Shown here: positions 34,781 through 47,800 of the stretch, piece by piece | Numbering within the stretch: the first letter of the stretch is position 1 | How the letters are laid out: each line of letters begins with the position of its first letter | NCBI RefSeq assembly: GCF_030463565.1 | Contig: NC_134648.1 | Span: 9,837,806-9,901,805, forward strand | DNA from: Pelecanus crispus | Lineage: Eukaryota > Chordata > Aves > Pelecaniformes > Pelecanidae | Direction: 5' to 3' | DNA: 64,000 nucleotides | Notes under the pieces: model-generated | Told to the model about the DNA's origin: nothing | The model's database searches: none | What the model saw: only the letters and a program-made list of their open reading frames with translations | Program-made: the position numbers and the translations under genes

Positions 34781-37700
34781 ATGGCAAAAGAGAGAATGCT
34801 AATTCAGCCTATGATAAAAAGCTAATAAACCTCCAATGACCCTTTTTTTAATTTGGGTTTTGTTTTTTTTTTTTTTTTAAATGAAGTTGGTAACAGCATG
34901 CACTATTCTTCATGCCATATAGCACCTACCGACAGGAAAAAAGGGTGATGGTTTGTTTTCTTTTAACATTGGCAATTTCTGCTCTGGATAGAAACTTCCT
35001 ACTTCACTGCTCTAGTTCACTTAAGCATCTGAGGTTCTGAACCATGAACTGCAGTCACTGAAGTCTGCAAGACAAACAAGCCAACTGAACTAGGTGTTGT
35101 ACCTTCCATCTTCATTGACTTTCAGCAGACCTTTGGTGAGAAGATTTAACACAATAATGTGGCCGAAAAATATCCACTTTCTTAGGGTTAGTGAAGTGAG
35201 CAAGATCACGCCAGTGAGGACCAGAACAGGCAAGCAAAAGCAACGCGGGAAGCAGGACTTCCTTAATGGCAATGGTGACTTCAATCTGCAGTGAAGGTAC
35301 CGCACTGTGCAATGAGGATAAACTTCTGCAGGGAGGCAGGAGGGATGGATGAGGGCAGCTAGATGGAGCAAATACAGTGGCACAGCAAATTACACTAAAT
35401 TAAGCCACTCTTGGTTTGCCCACTGGAAGACAACAGTCAGATTTGTGCTTTTTCTCCCAACCACACAAGATGAGCTGAGCTAGCCGGTTAAAACTCCCCA
35501 AAGAATACCAGAATCTCCTCCTATATTTGAGCATACAATGAAGCTTTTTTATCAGTCAACTGAACTGAGACTTGGAATACAGCTAGTGGGGTATAGATGC
35601 TTCATTTTTATTAAAAGTCTTGGGAAAATAGGATCTCAGTTCTTTGGAAAATGTCTTTTACATCATCCATTTACTATATTATGACTTTAGTGATATAGTT
35701 CCCAGCTACAAAAAAAAAAAAAAAAAAAAAAAAAAGGGAGTTTGTATCTACTAGAGTTCAACAGTTCTGAAAATTATGTGGAAGTTGAGCCAATTTACAG
35801 CATTTTGACACTACTTACTTTTTTTTTTAAAAAAAAAGCTAGCCAAAACTGAAATAAATAAAATTTCCAATCTAACTTTTTATCTGTGTCCGTTTAATAG
35901 AAAGCCAGCCCATTCACTTTGAAACATCAAAAACAATTATGGCAAAACTGCCCTGACTAATTTGGCAAAATACTGAAATGTCAGCAAAAGACTAGCTCCA
36001 GCTGGGAACAGCAGGTCCTATGATGTACCAAGAAGCAAGTCTTTAAACTAGTTTAGTTTGCTCTTGACCCCTGGGGAGCAACCTCCCCAGATTTTCCCCA
36101 GGTGAACACCATTCCTCTACTTTACTGTAAAATATATGATCTTTTACATAACTTCACAATGGCAACTACACTAATTATATGGAAAAAATAACAGGACAGT
36201 ATCAAATGTATTTTGGCTATTTTTGATGGAATAAATTTTGTCCGTGTTGAAAATACATATAACTACATTAACTACTTTTGCTTTACATTTAACTTTTCAT
36301 TTCCTTCTGCTCTTCATCTTTTCTTTTTGTTCTACCTATAATTTGCTATTGAACTTTCTTCCTTCTCTGATTTCTTTTTTTGTGTCTATTCATAATCTAC
36401 TACTGCACATACCTCTTTGCTGCTTAGTTTTCTTTCTTTTCTTTCCTGGAGATGGTTCCACTTGGTCGCCTCCCACCCTCTGAAAAGCACTCTCCTCGCA
36501 CAGCTTCCCCAGCGTCTTCACAGAGATAGCAAAGCCTTTAGCTCCTCCTTTCCCCCCTGCTTTCAGAGTCCTCAGGGCTCTTTGCGTAACAGCAAGACTA
36601 CAGAAACACTGAAACAGAAGGGGCCATCAGATGTACGCATCTTGCTACTTACATTCTGGGAGCCTCTAGAAGCCCAGACTTTAAAGGTAGCAGCCAGACT
36701 TCAAAGGATCAGGAAAAACATTTCAGTCTAGAAATTGGTAGACTTAAACACAAGTTTTGAAAAGGCCTTGTAACAGGTTTTAAATTTCTGATGCAGTGCC
36801 TACTTCATTTACGAAATAAGAAACACCTGTGATCGCTCAAGTTGTTCAAGCAGCTTCAGTTTAACTTCTCTAAAGTTCAGCAACTGCTAAGTATTGAATA
36901 TGTAAACATCCGGTATTTAATGTTAAATATCCAGCATCGATATAATACAAAGGAAAATACCTAGTAAGAGTTAAAATACTCCCTGTTAAACTATGAGTTT
37001 GTTCAAGAGCAAAGGTTTTATTTAAGTTTTCTTCTTCCTACGTGTCATTGCACATTTCCACCACTTAGCTTATACCAGCTCTGGTGCTTACTAGAACCCT
37101 TTGTAAATCATTCAGCAGAAACAGACAGCTTTCTCCTGAGTGGGTGAGTTGAATCAACACAAGTGCCAGTGGTGGCTCCTTGGAAGGTGTGGGGCCACAT
37201 GACCAGGAGGAGGATTGGGAAAGTGAAGGAAACAAGGCCTTCCACCTCACTGCTGCAGTGAGCTTTCTACCAGCTCGGTCATCTCTTGTCACGTCAGGAG
37301 GAGTACCGTGGTTTATTAGGTCAAATTTAGTTTAATAGAATGAATTCTGAAGGTTTTTCTTCATTGTTTGTACAAATACTTAAGCTTTTTATCAAATAAA
37401 TGCACAGACTAGTATATGTGGAGAAATGCCAAGAGAGTATTTGCCGTGAGACTCCAAGACCAAGTGTGTTCTTTGAAAGGCAGCACTTTCTTCCCTATTT
37501 ACACATTTCTTAATGTCTATCTTTACGTTTAAAGAGGCCATGTGCCAAATTAAATGCAAAATCTAATCTGTTAAGCAACTGCAATTTTCTGCTTTCGTCA
37601 GAATCACAATTACAACAACAAGGAAAAAAAACCAGTGGTTAATAGTAGGCCTAACCAAGACTCATGTTATTACTGCATAATATCTGATCTACTTACCCCT

Positions 37701-40700
37701 CGCTGCTCACAGAAGATACCACGGCCTGGCAGCACACGTACAAAGCCTGCGCAAAGGCGCTGCATCCACAATCTGCAAGTGGATGCCTACTGTCCACCAG
37801 CGTTCAACAGAGAAAGACACTGCACAAATTTTATTTTGTGCTCTTTTTAGAATTTGTTAGTAAATCAGACCCAGCTCAGCTTTGGCCTGAACTTCTTCAA
37901 ACTTCATCTGATCAGACAGGTTCAAATTATTTGAATGTTTTCTCTTTGAAACGTTAATTTTCAGGAAAAGAATGTTCTCAAGTCTCTGAAACACTATTTT
38001 CAAACAATTGTGAAGATTCATTCTCTCAGCACAAGGCTAACTTAAGCATTTCTAGAGATTTTGTTGACAAATGGTTAGCCACTGAAAGCTAACCACTAAG
38101 ATGTTTGTATATGTTAGTGAACTATTTATGTTACTGTGATAGTTCCAGGATAAAGTACTATTATGAACTGAAATACAATCCTTTTTGTCCACTTTCAACA
38201 ACCAAGCTGTAATCTCCGATTTGCAGCGTTAACCGCATGCTGTGCCTTTAACTACTTTCTTCGATCAACAACAGCTGAAGCTGCTGACCCAGCATGTGCA
38301 TCTGACTATTCTTCCACAATTCTTTTCAGCCCATCAAAGATTGCCCTGAAGCATACCAAGAATTTTGCTGCAAAACCAACAGTTTACAGATTTAGCTGAC
38401 AGCCTCTTAATGAAAGAAGAAGAAAAAAAAAAAAAGGCACTCAAACATGAGGGAAGAGCCAGGACAAGACCAAAACCAGGCATCATGTGTTATGGAAAGG
38501 TAGAGGACAGGAGCAATGCCCTCTGTGAAGAGGAGGGCATATGGGGATAGAGAGACATTGGAAAAGCCTTGTAAAGCCAGGTTTGTTGTACCTGCAGTAA
38601 AAAGGATGCCAAAAGCACAGGCAGCAACTGCTGGCCCTATGAAGAATCACCCCATTCAGTAACACCTGCTGCTGCATGCACAAGGACCCTGAGTGGTGCT
38701 CTCCCGGTATTCAACATCTGCAGTACTGTTAAAGCTGTAACATACCACGGAGTCTTCTGCCTGGCCAGCCTTGTACAACATACACCATACTCAAGCAGGC
38801 TCAACTCAATTCTTCTGTTAACATGGGTAATAATAATAGCACACTAAGCAACAAAGCAGTTACTAAGTAAATCAATCAGTTACAAATAAATAAAGCAATG
38901 CCAAGTGTGAATTGGAGCATTATTCTGGCCCTGGATTTGTGATTAATGTATTGGTTTTAATTATGATCAAATCACAAAAAACTGCCAACTACCCATCAGC
39001 TTGATCCTGCATTTCATTTGGCATATGGTCACGTTAAACATAAAACTAGACCTCAAAAAGCAGTATTGCCATTCAGCATCGTCTAACATTAAATTATTTA
39101 AACAGGGATACAGAAAATAGGGAAGTTTCCCTAAGGGGCACTGTATATTAGCTAACACAGTTCTGCAGCAGAGCTGGCTGCATTCTGGCTGATTGGCATA
39201 TAGGCAGAGAAGCCTGTTACTGTCCACAGAGGTATATCCTCAAGCACTCCTAGACTCTAGAGATTTCTATACTGAATATACCACGAGCCAAGTCAACATC
39301 TCATCATCAAAAGTAAAAGGTCCCTGCTCTTTCCTGTCATCTCCTTCCCTTCCCAGCTGCTTCTGGCTGCACACTACCACTGCTTGCCCTGAGCCAGCAC
39401 TCATTTGATGCAAAGCAAGCTGACTCAGCTCAGCGAAATTACAGAAAAATTACCTCCGGCAAAAAAGTAAATGTTCTTTTGCCAGTGGAGCGAAGTTACT
39501 GCTCACATTGTGGTCAGAGCTCATCGCTAGAAGTGGGAGCGAGGAAGGGAGAGTAAGGCCTTCTCCTTTGGGTGTCAGCAAGCAGCCGAGGCAGCCCAGC
39601 CCTGCTGCCACACCACACCTGTAGGCAGCAGCGCATGCTGCAGCTTTGACGATCACTCCTCGGACCTTAGGCAGACGATTCCTATTAAAGCATTACCTTA
39701 AGTACTTAAATCTGTCTCCTACACATTGCATCATGTTTTTGACTCTGTAGAGGATCTGTTACGTTATTTTTCCAAGTGGAGACTGTTCGTTTAGGGAAAG
39801 AAATGAGCAACAAAAATTCAATACTGCCCCAGGCTGGTACGCTGCACAGATTGTGTTACAGTGTTGTAATTTAAGATTTTTGCTCTTAAATAGAGTGAAA
39901 AAATGCATTAGCTTATATTTCAGCAAAATATATTTATTATATTAAATTCTTGACTTGAGAGATAAGCACATACAATATCATTACTGGCTATAGGCACTCA
40001 GCTATGAACTACAGTTCAGAAGGTGTTAAAGCCCACCACAGCTCAGTTCCTAAATGGCAAGTAATTGCCACATTTGAAACAAAAGCATTGCTTAGTAACA
40101 CAAGAATCAAAATATTTTCAATATTCAGAATCACAAACATGTCTAATATGACTTCTAAATACACATCTTAATATGTACATGTTGATCTACACATTAAAAT
40201 AGCACATGTAATTAACAGGATCTAGCAAAGGATTTTTTCTATCACTGACATCTTTCAGAAAAGCTGTTTGTAGAGTATCATGGATATCAGGATACTGTAA
40301 AAACACTTCCTCTAAACAGACTCTCTTGCTGTCTTACAGAATGGTGTTACAAAATATCTTTTGGTTACAAAAGGATAAAATTCACAAACTTCAGGGCAGA
40401 TTTCCTAGACAAAGATGATGGCAAAAAGCAGCAGGGATCGCTTTAATGAGAAAACTGCGGAAGTCTCACCGGCTGGTCTCAGGACAAGTACATCTCATAC
40501 AAGTATCTCATACACAGGAAAAGCAAACTACTGGAGAAACTGACTTTGTCTGGTGATTATGGACATTAGCAATGAAGTTTTCAGTCTACTTCACCTCTAT
40601 TAAAACCAAGTAAAAGAAATTAACCTTAACAACAGCTGTCACAACTTCTGTTTCACTCAACTTCACTATTCAATTACAAGAAAGAGGATATACTCCAGTG

Positions 40701-42399
40701 TTCAGGGAAACACTGTGTCTGTGGTATACTGACAATCAGTTCATTTAGTGGTCTAAACTAATTGCATATCTGTTTCCCTGCCTGTATATCTGGACTAGTG
40801 CTTGTTGTTTGTGATTTCTCATGATTTTACAGCCACATAACTAACAGCATTAACACACCCCCCCCTTCTCTTTAGATAAATATCATGTAATGAAGATACA
40901 CAACATTATGGTACTCTCTAAAGTTCATGTTGCCATTACTAGAGAAAAATCAAAGAAAACACTAGCAGTTTTACAATTTATTAATATGCTGTTCCAAATT
41001 TGTGGCAAAAAACTTTTAAGGTAGCTCCACACCAACACATTCACTCTATATAACCAAACACTACAGCTAGATGGAAAAGGCTATCACTTAGGTCCATTTA
41101 TCGCCCTTCTCTCAGGCCCCCTTGAGGGAAACAATGCATTGTAAGTGTAATATTATAATGGAGATTAGCGGAGATCCTGCAGGGAAATCAAAACCTGTAG
41201 GTCCTCCCCCGCTGGAAATGCTACTTTCAATAGTATCAGCACCGTAAGTGCTTCATCATTAGCATAAAACTGGAGTCATTTTCTGTCATCAGGCCTCCTT
41301 CTCATGTAAAACAGCAACCCTTGGGTTTCCCAGCGAAAGAAGGTCCCCCACCCCCCACATACTCTCCTCCAGCTGCAAGCAATGCAGGTGCTAACGTATG
41401 CAAACACAAGGAAAACTCACTCTGCTGGTTTCTGGCTTTGGTAGCTTCTTCTCCCTCCTCCCTCTGCCTTGGCCTCTGGGTGACTTTGCTCATTCTCGTC
41501 GGTGCTGATGGCTTTCACACTTACCTCTCCCTCTGATCCAAGGCTGCATTTCTTCCTATAGTTGACTTTGCAGCTTCTTGAAACTAGGCATGAGAAAAGT
41601 AGAGCCTCAGCTTTTCCTCCTCAAGTCTCTTACCTTCTGGCTTTCTCATTCAATGTTGACCACTCCACTTTTTCATTCAAGTGTTAAGGTTTTTTTTTTT
41701 TTGAAAGCATCTAATCTGATTGGTTGTAGTCAAGTTTCTAAACTCTGCATTTCATTACCAAACTCATTTCACTCTGTGGTTCGATATTGCCCGGAGTACC
41801 ACAAACTAAATCGTCAGATGACTTACCCATTAGCATACACCTTCCTCTTCTGAGCAATGCCTTCAGGTGCAGTCGCCCTCTCTCTTTCAAGTGGATATTC
41901 CTCATCTTTACCTCTCAGGCACATTCCTCCCGCTCATCTCAGCCTGCCTGCGTACCTTCAACCTGCAGGGAAAGCAAGGCACCATTGTCCACCCACCATC
42001 CCCCTGCCCCACAAGGCTGTCCCCTTTGCTCCTACCCCGAGCTGCACAGCTGGTGCCCATTTCCCTTATACTTTGTTTTTAAAAAGCAAGCAGCCAGAGA
42101 TAGAGGAATTTACTGTCTGCGCACCAGGTGGCTTAGATTGCTCTAAATACTTAAATATTCTGTCTATTCCTCTTGCTGTTGGGACTTTTGGCCTATTCGG
42201 ACTCCAGGCCTGCAATGACTTACTGACGGGGAGTGCCTAAGTCTTTTGGAAAGCTCTGATATAGCTATGCATACTAGAGGCTATTTAGCTTGTAAAGAGA
42301 AAAAAAAAATAGCTAAAGGGCCGTGCTTTTGTATTATTTAACCCCTGTAAAGCACCCTCAGAGCGACGACCAACCTAAACCGCCGAGCACCGGCACGGA
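34781..42399. other. PRRG4-QSER1 intergenic region
   Basis: AT-rich DNA with a 26-base poly(A) at 35710-35735, a T10A10 palindrome near 35820-35838 and poly(C) at about 40858-40865. On the minus strand, a strong donor (plus text cacttacctctcc, 41519-41531) and an acceptor near 41575-41580 could define a short antisense exon. No protein-coding gene was recognised. A CTCF-like motif lies at 42121-42134. Confidence 0.55.
35710..35735. repeat. Poly(A) tract, 26 bases
   Basis: An uninterrupted A run, with no recognisable retrotransposed body attached. Confidence 0.95.
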
Positions 42400-42570
42400 G
42401 GAGCTTGAGGCAGCATAGGGCTCTGGGGGAAACACGGGGACGAGCTTCTCCCGGTGCCCCTCAGCCTCACCCAATTCCCGCGCCCATCACCAGGGCTGTT
42501 TATTTTGTATCATTTCTCCCCTCAGTTTAATTCTTCGGTGAGGAGGGCGGCGGGGCGGCTGCCCCACTGC

Positions 42571-42641
42571 CGGGGGAGGCGACCGGGCGGGCGGGAGCGG
42601 CGTCGCCGACGCCGCTCCCGCCCGCCCGGTCGCCTCCCCCG
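42571..42641. repeat. Exact 71-bp GC palindrome
   Basis: Two 35-base arms are perfect reverse complements around a single central C at 42606; I checked every pair. Left arm begins cgggggaggcgaccgggcgg, and the right arm ends ccgcccggtcgcctcccccg. Symmetry stops at 42570/42642. It can extrude a cruciform or fold as a hairpin in RNA if transcribed. It may be natural, arising by template switching during replication, or an assembly artefact. Confidence 0.97.
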
Positions 42642-42743
42642 CCGCCGGAGCAGGGCGGGAGAGCCGCCCTACAAATTGCTTTACAATGCGCTCCCCGTCA
42701 GGCAACCCGCCGCCTCGGGGTGGCCGAGACGGCTGCGCTGCCT

Positions 42744-42838
42744 CCATCTTGTCGGCGGCGGCGGCCGCCCCCGGAGGCCGCGGCCCCGCGGCGTCTGCCC
42801 GCCGGTGACGCCGCTTCCCCTCAGCGGGAACAAGATGG
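42744..42838. promoter_or_regulatory. QSER1: Pair of opposed YY1-type motifs
   Basis: ccatcttg at 42744-42751 is the minus-strand form of CAAGATGG, and caagatgg at 42831-42838 is the plus-strand form, followed by cccc. Both match the AAGATGGC-type YY1 core common in CpG-island promoters. YY1 sites of this type often lie just downstream of a start site, so they may mark divergent starts about 90 bases apart (inference). Confidence 0.5.
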
Positions 42839-43483
42839 CCCCGCCCCGGCCCCTCCAACAAAGCGCCAGCGCTTCGCTTGACGCGGCCCCGCCGAAAAAA
42901 CCGGCCTTCCCCCACCCCGCCTCGCCGCCCGGCCCGGCCGTCCCCGCCTTCAGCCCCCCCACCCCGCCCCGGTGGCGGCTACCGCCCCCCGCCACGCTCC
43001 CCTCCAGCCGCCGCGCTTCCCCGGCAGGCCGCGGCCGCCCGTTCCCCAGGCACAGACCTGCTCCTCCTCCTCCCCCCGCCGGCGCTGCTGGCGGCCGCTC
43101 CGGCGGCGGCCCCCTCCGCCGCGGCCTCCCTGCCCGAGCCGGAGCCCGTGAGCCCCAGTGCGCGCTGGCGGGGGAGGTGCATCCTGGGAAAGAGCAGCCC
43201 GACATGGGTCCCCGCCTGGCCGCCGCGCAGCCCCCGCCGCCGTGCGCAGCTCCCCTCAGCCGCCCGCCCGCCGCCCGCAGCTGAGCGGGAGGGGAGGGGA
43301 GCGGAGCGGAGGCAGGGCAGGGCAGGGGGGCCGGGACGCGGCGGCCTGGAGGGGGCCGCGGCGCTGCCCGCCCCGCATGAGGCAGGGGGGGCCGCTCCCA
43401 CCCGCCCCGCTCGGTCCCCGCCGCCGCCCTGCGCGCAGGGCCCCAGCGGAGCCCCCGCCGCCCCGGCCCCGCGCCCTGCCCCG

Positions 43484-43599
43484 ATGATGGACAGGAACTA
43501 CCCGACGACCCCCAGCTTCCCCGACCCCCTGGCCCCGGCCGCCGCGCAGCCCGCCGCCTCCTGGGCCTACGAGCGGGGCGCCAGCAGCCTCAAGCCCAG
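43484..43599 (+). CDS. QSER1: QSER1 coding exon 1
   Basis: Encodes MMDRNYPTTPSFPDPLAP, an Ala/Pro-rich stretch and SWAYERGASSLKP, then two bases of a split Ser codon before an AG|GTGAGG donor. The double-Met start and MMDRNYPT, DPL and W-A-(Y/F)-ERGA blocks match the N-terminus I know for human QSER1; the Ala/Pro insertion is longer here. QSER1 is a large, mostly disordered Gln/Ser-rich nuclear protein that works with TET1 to keep DNA methylation valleys and bivalent promoters from de novo methylation. The frame upstream of the ATG is GC-biased and not supported as coding. Confidence 0.93.
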
Positions 43600-44699
43600 G
43601 TGAGGAGGGTCCGCCGGGGGGCTGCGGCAGGAAAGGCGGGCGTCTGGGCCGGGGCCTGGCCCGCGGGTGGCCGAGGGCGCCCCGGGGGGGGAGGCGGGCG
43701 GAGGGCCCCCTCCGGCGGGGCAGGGCAGGGCGGCGGGGGGCGTCCCCGCGGCGCGGCCGGCGGCGAGCGGGGCCCAGCGGCGGCGCGGAGCGGCGGGTGA
43801 GGCCGGGCGGGCCGCGGGGCGGGGGGAGCGGGCGGACGGGCCGCGTCCCGCCGGGCCTCCGCGCCTGGGGGCACGGCCGCGGAGCCGGGCGGGCGGTGTG
43901 TGTGTGTTTGGCGGGGGGGGGGGCGGCCGGAGCGAGTTCCCCGCCGTCCCCGGGCGCCGGCGGCCCTCGGGGGCGGTGGCGGGGCGGGCGGTCTCCCCAC
44001 GCAGGGCGCGCCGCCGCCGCTCTCCGCCCCGGAGGCTCGCGTTGTGCTGCGGCGCGGGTTCACGAGTTCACGCGTGTCCGCCCGGCTCCGGGAGGGGAGC
44101 GGGGCTCGGCGGCGCGGCGCGGCGGGGGGAGCGCTGCGCTGCCCGCCGGAACAATGCTGCCCGCGGGCGGGCGGCGGGGCCGCGCCGCGCTGGGGCACCG
44201 GGCGGCCTCGCCCCGCGGCGGCAGACGGCGGCCCCCGCGCCGGCGGTGGCGGCGAGCGCCGCGCTAGCATCCCGCCCTTTATTTCTCGGCCTCGTTGTTT
44301 TTCGCTCTGCCAGGGCTGGTTAACCTCTTTCCTCCAGCGCGCTGCTCTCGGGCGTGCGGAGCCTCCGCTAAGCTAAAACTTGTCTGGAGCGGTTCAGTTC
44401 CACGGAGAGTTCTGTAAAGTTCCGGGAAGTGCGGAAAAAATACAGGATATCTTATTGGCTTCGGACTGCTTTCTGGTTGTGTAACTCTGCCGACTGAAAC
44501 GAGTGTTTTCTAGGTGATGAGGGGGTTTGTGATCGCCTGCCTTTTATGTCTCTAGCTTGATATATCTGCAGTTCCAATCTCGACGACGTTTAAAGGTAAA
44601 AGATAGTCTCGGGCTAAAAATATACCGTCAAAATAGGTGTGCCTGTAGATGACTTTGCCTTCGGTCCTGAAAGTGGTCAGGCGTGTATTCTGATCTGTC

Positions 44700-44830
44700 T
44701 GATAAGATTAATAGATTATCAAGTCAGAAGGACTGTTGCAATCATCTAGTCTGACCTCTTCATAATGCAGGCCATAGGACTTCCCCCCCCATCTGTGTTT
44801 GAAACTAGAGCTTACATTTTAGAAGGTGTA
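44700..44830 (-). mobile_element. Ancient CR1-type LINE 3'-end fragment
   Basis: The plus strand reads aagtcagaaggactg, caatcatctagtctgacctc, gcaggccataggacttcccc and gaaactagagcttacatttt. This order matches the 3' tail of an old CR1 group that is very abundant in turtles and crocodilians and rare and degraded in birds. It is clearly different from the bird-type CR1 tails at 10.9, 11.0 and 16.8 kb. Confidence 0.7.
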
Positions 44831-47800
44831 GTTAAAAATTTACAATGAGGCAAAATTCAGCACAATTCTTGGTAAAGTATACAAGTGGCTGATTTGTATT
44901 TTATTTCTTATTTCTGATCTGAAGAGGGCTACCTGTAGTTTCTAGCCACTGAATCTTGCAATAGCGTCATCGTCACTGAAAATCCCATTATAACTCATGT
45001 TTTCCTGAGTATGAATTCTTATGAATTTTGATTGATTTATTGTTTTATGTTCTTTTTATTAAGAAAAATAAGTAATCTTTTGAATTTTGTTACTAGGCTT
45101 TCTTTTTTCTTTTTTTTTTTAAATGTCTTCGGTTATTTTCTCAGTTTTCTCCTGGATCGCCTCCAATTTATTGTCACCCTTCCTGAATTGTGGACGTTGC
45201 ATTTTAGAAGCAATTAAGTCAATGTTAAGAAAGAAGATAATAGGACCTCCCTGGGGTGTGAGGTTCTAGAATCCTTGTTTCACAGAGAACTGCAAGGGTG
45301 GTTTGTTTTTTTGGCCAAAACCTTGCCCCATGAAGCTATGTTTAGCTGGGCTCTCTGCAGACTTGCCCACATGGCAAAGTAAGGTCTCCTACCGTTCTTC
45401 CTAATATTTCTTCCTAATTGTTGAACTGCTTTTGGTCATGTTGCTGTGTTGGTTTCAGTGGAAGTCAGTGATGTGTCCTTTCTCTATTGCTTTCTCCAGT
45501 CCTCATCATCTGTTGAGGATCATGCCATCTATTCCATGAGGAAGGTTTGGATTTTCCAGGTCATTTAAGAAGATGTAGTGCAGGAGCAAGAGTGGATCCC
45601 TCTGGGGTCTTAGAAGAAATACAACTGCTTGATGATTATTTTGTATATTCAAAACTGGTTTAAAAACTTAATCTTTTTAATAGCTGCTATATGTTGTCTG
45701 TTTGGGGAATTCCTTAGTTGAAATGGCATGCAGAACAGTCCCAAGACAAGTACTGTGCAGAAGCTCATTGGATCAATGCCTGCTACTTTTACTAATCAAA
45801 CTGTTAATCAAAAAAATCAAATTAGTATTAGTGAATCTATTCTTGATATGACAAAATTTATGCTGTTCTTTACGAAGCAATGTCAAGAAGACCTTGCTTT
45901 CAGTTCTTGAAAGTTTCGTCTTGAGGCTGTGTAGATGGTGATGAATGATACATTTTAAACCTGTTGACTGAAACGTTTTAACTACTTTTTTTTTTTTTTT
46001 TTAACTGTAGCAAGGGCAGGAAAAATACTATGAATCACATTTTGTGCTTGAAGTTCTCCTGTACTGGGTTCTTAGAGTTCACAGCATTTTTAGTAAGAAT
46101 TAAAATATCCTGTCTTCAGTAAGATTTAAAGATTTGAACCGTGTTGGACGCAATGTTAAATACAGTCTGGGCTTGCATAGGTTTCTGGTTCCTCTATCAC
46201 TGATAACATTTGTCTTTGTACGGATGGAGCCAGTTGCTGGGGGATCGGGATGTAAGAGTCATGCCTATCGCTGCCAAGGCTTGTGCGAGCTGGAAGCAAA
46301 TTGTGGAGGTATAGATGTACTGTAAGGGAATATGCTGTCAATGTTCTCAACTTGTGTTACAGATCACATTTTTCAGAATGCTGTTTTTGTTTGTGGTTGA
46401 CAGGTAGTCATCTAAACAGCTGATGCTGCATTAGCCTGATGTTAAATTAAAAAAAAAAAATGCGTGTCATGTTCATCTGGTACTTGCTTGAAAAGCATTC
46501 AGCCTTTAGGTGATATAGATAACAATATTTCATTCAAATTTAATTTCATATTTATGCTGTTGCAGGCTGTGTCGTGGCAGGCTATGTTCCCTTTGTGCAG
46601 AGAGCCATGTTCACAGTCTCAGCTCATCAAAGTGATTTCTCCTCCCTACAAGCGTTGCTCCTGTCTTCCTGCACTTAACTTCAGCCATCTGGTTTTTATC
46701 CTGCTCCTTATTTCTTGCAGTCACTGTTTTGTCTGTGCAATGGCACTATTCCTATCAACTGAAAGGATATGTGTGGTGAAGTATTATGAGGACATTGCTG
46801 CCAGGCCTGCTGTGACATAACTTTTCCCATGGAATAGGAGAAGATAGTGAAATGGGGACAGGAGCTGATGGAAATCACCTGAATCACTGTGTTAACTGAG
46901 CAGAGATTGCTCCTGCTGAAGAATGTGCTTGGACAGTGCAGCCACAGCAGCCCTGTAGCCAGGGGCCAAAAGGGGTGGCTCCTGCCCTCTGCGTCCCCTC
47001 TACCTCTTACACAGGTTGTCAGCATCTTGAAGGAATTTCTGGTGGTTCTGTGGGCACACTGCCACTTTTGACCTTTTTCTGTAGCTGTTAGAAACCCTTA
47101 CTTCTGTGCTGAAACTCTTCTTGTGGCACAGTCTAAAGCTAGTCCTGTATTGAATAGCAAATACGTATGTCATGCTTACTTGTTACTTGCTCAAGAAAAA
47201 CATGGTCTTCAGAAAACAGATGAACGTGTAATAGTTTGAGAGACTGCCATAATTGCTTGGGAAGAGAAATGGAGATAGGTGATAACGGATGAGGTTTCTG
47301 GTTGAGTGTATGTCTGACTTGGGGTTACTTCTAGGGTTTCATTCAGAGAAGGATTTTTACTAGGGGAGGGATCTCACTGTTCTTGTTTGGTTTTTACCAC
47401 AGCTCTAAGACTCAAATCTTCTGCTGTATGTGATTGAATGTCAGTCACAATTATTTCGTTGTTGTTTTACATTTTATGGCAACTGCCGTGGTCTCTGATG
47501 TTTCTTTATGTGTGGTAGTCTTTGTCTGTCTCTGCCCTACCCAAACATATGGGGTTTTATATCATTTTATTCAAGATGGTTCTTTACAATAGGTAACACT
47601 GGCATTTGATTAGTGCGTCTTGTATTTATAGCAGCTAATCTAAGATAATGAGTTAGTTACAGTGATAGATCATATGCAAAGTTACGTAAGTGGGAAGTTT
47701 AAACTTTTATGATAAACAGTTATGATGGGTTTTTTAACTTGCATTTTTGCATAGCTGTCAAACTAATGCTTATTGTAATAACTGTATGATAATTGTGATT

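Larger units (their letters stand above)
42400..44300. promoter_or_regulatory. QSER1: CpG island, QSER1 promoter
   Basis: Very high G+C and CpG density covers almost 2 kb around QSER1 exon 1. It contains the 71-bp palindrome (42571-42641), YY1-type motifs ccatcttg (42744-42751) and caagatgg (42831-42838) in opposite orientations, and a ZNF143-like gcatcctgggaaa at 43179-43191. QSER1 itself is known to bind and protect such CpG-rich, lowly methylated regions, so self-regulation is conceivable but is inference. Long apparent frames on both strands are GC artefacts. Confidence 0.9.

Noticed and set aside
42454-44376. Frames of 140-276 codons on both strands of the QSER1 CpG island
   Set aside because: Low-complexity Ala/Pro/Arg/Gly translations. 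Only 43484-43599 matches a real protein.
46134-46325. 63-codon plus-strand frame in QSER1 intron 1
   Set aside because: No acceptor/donor pair in a fitting phase and no recognised domain.
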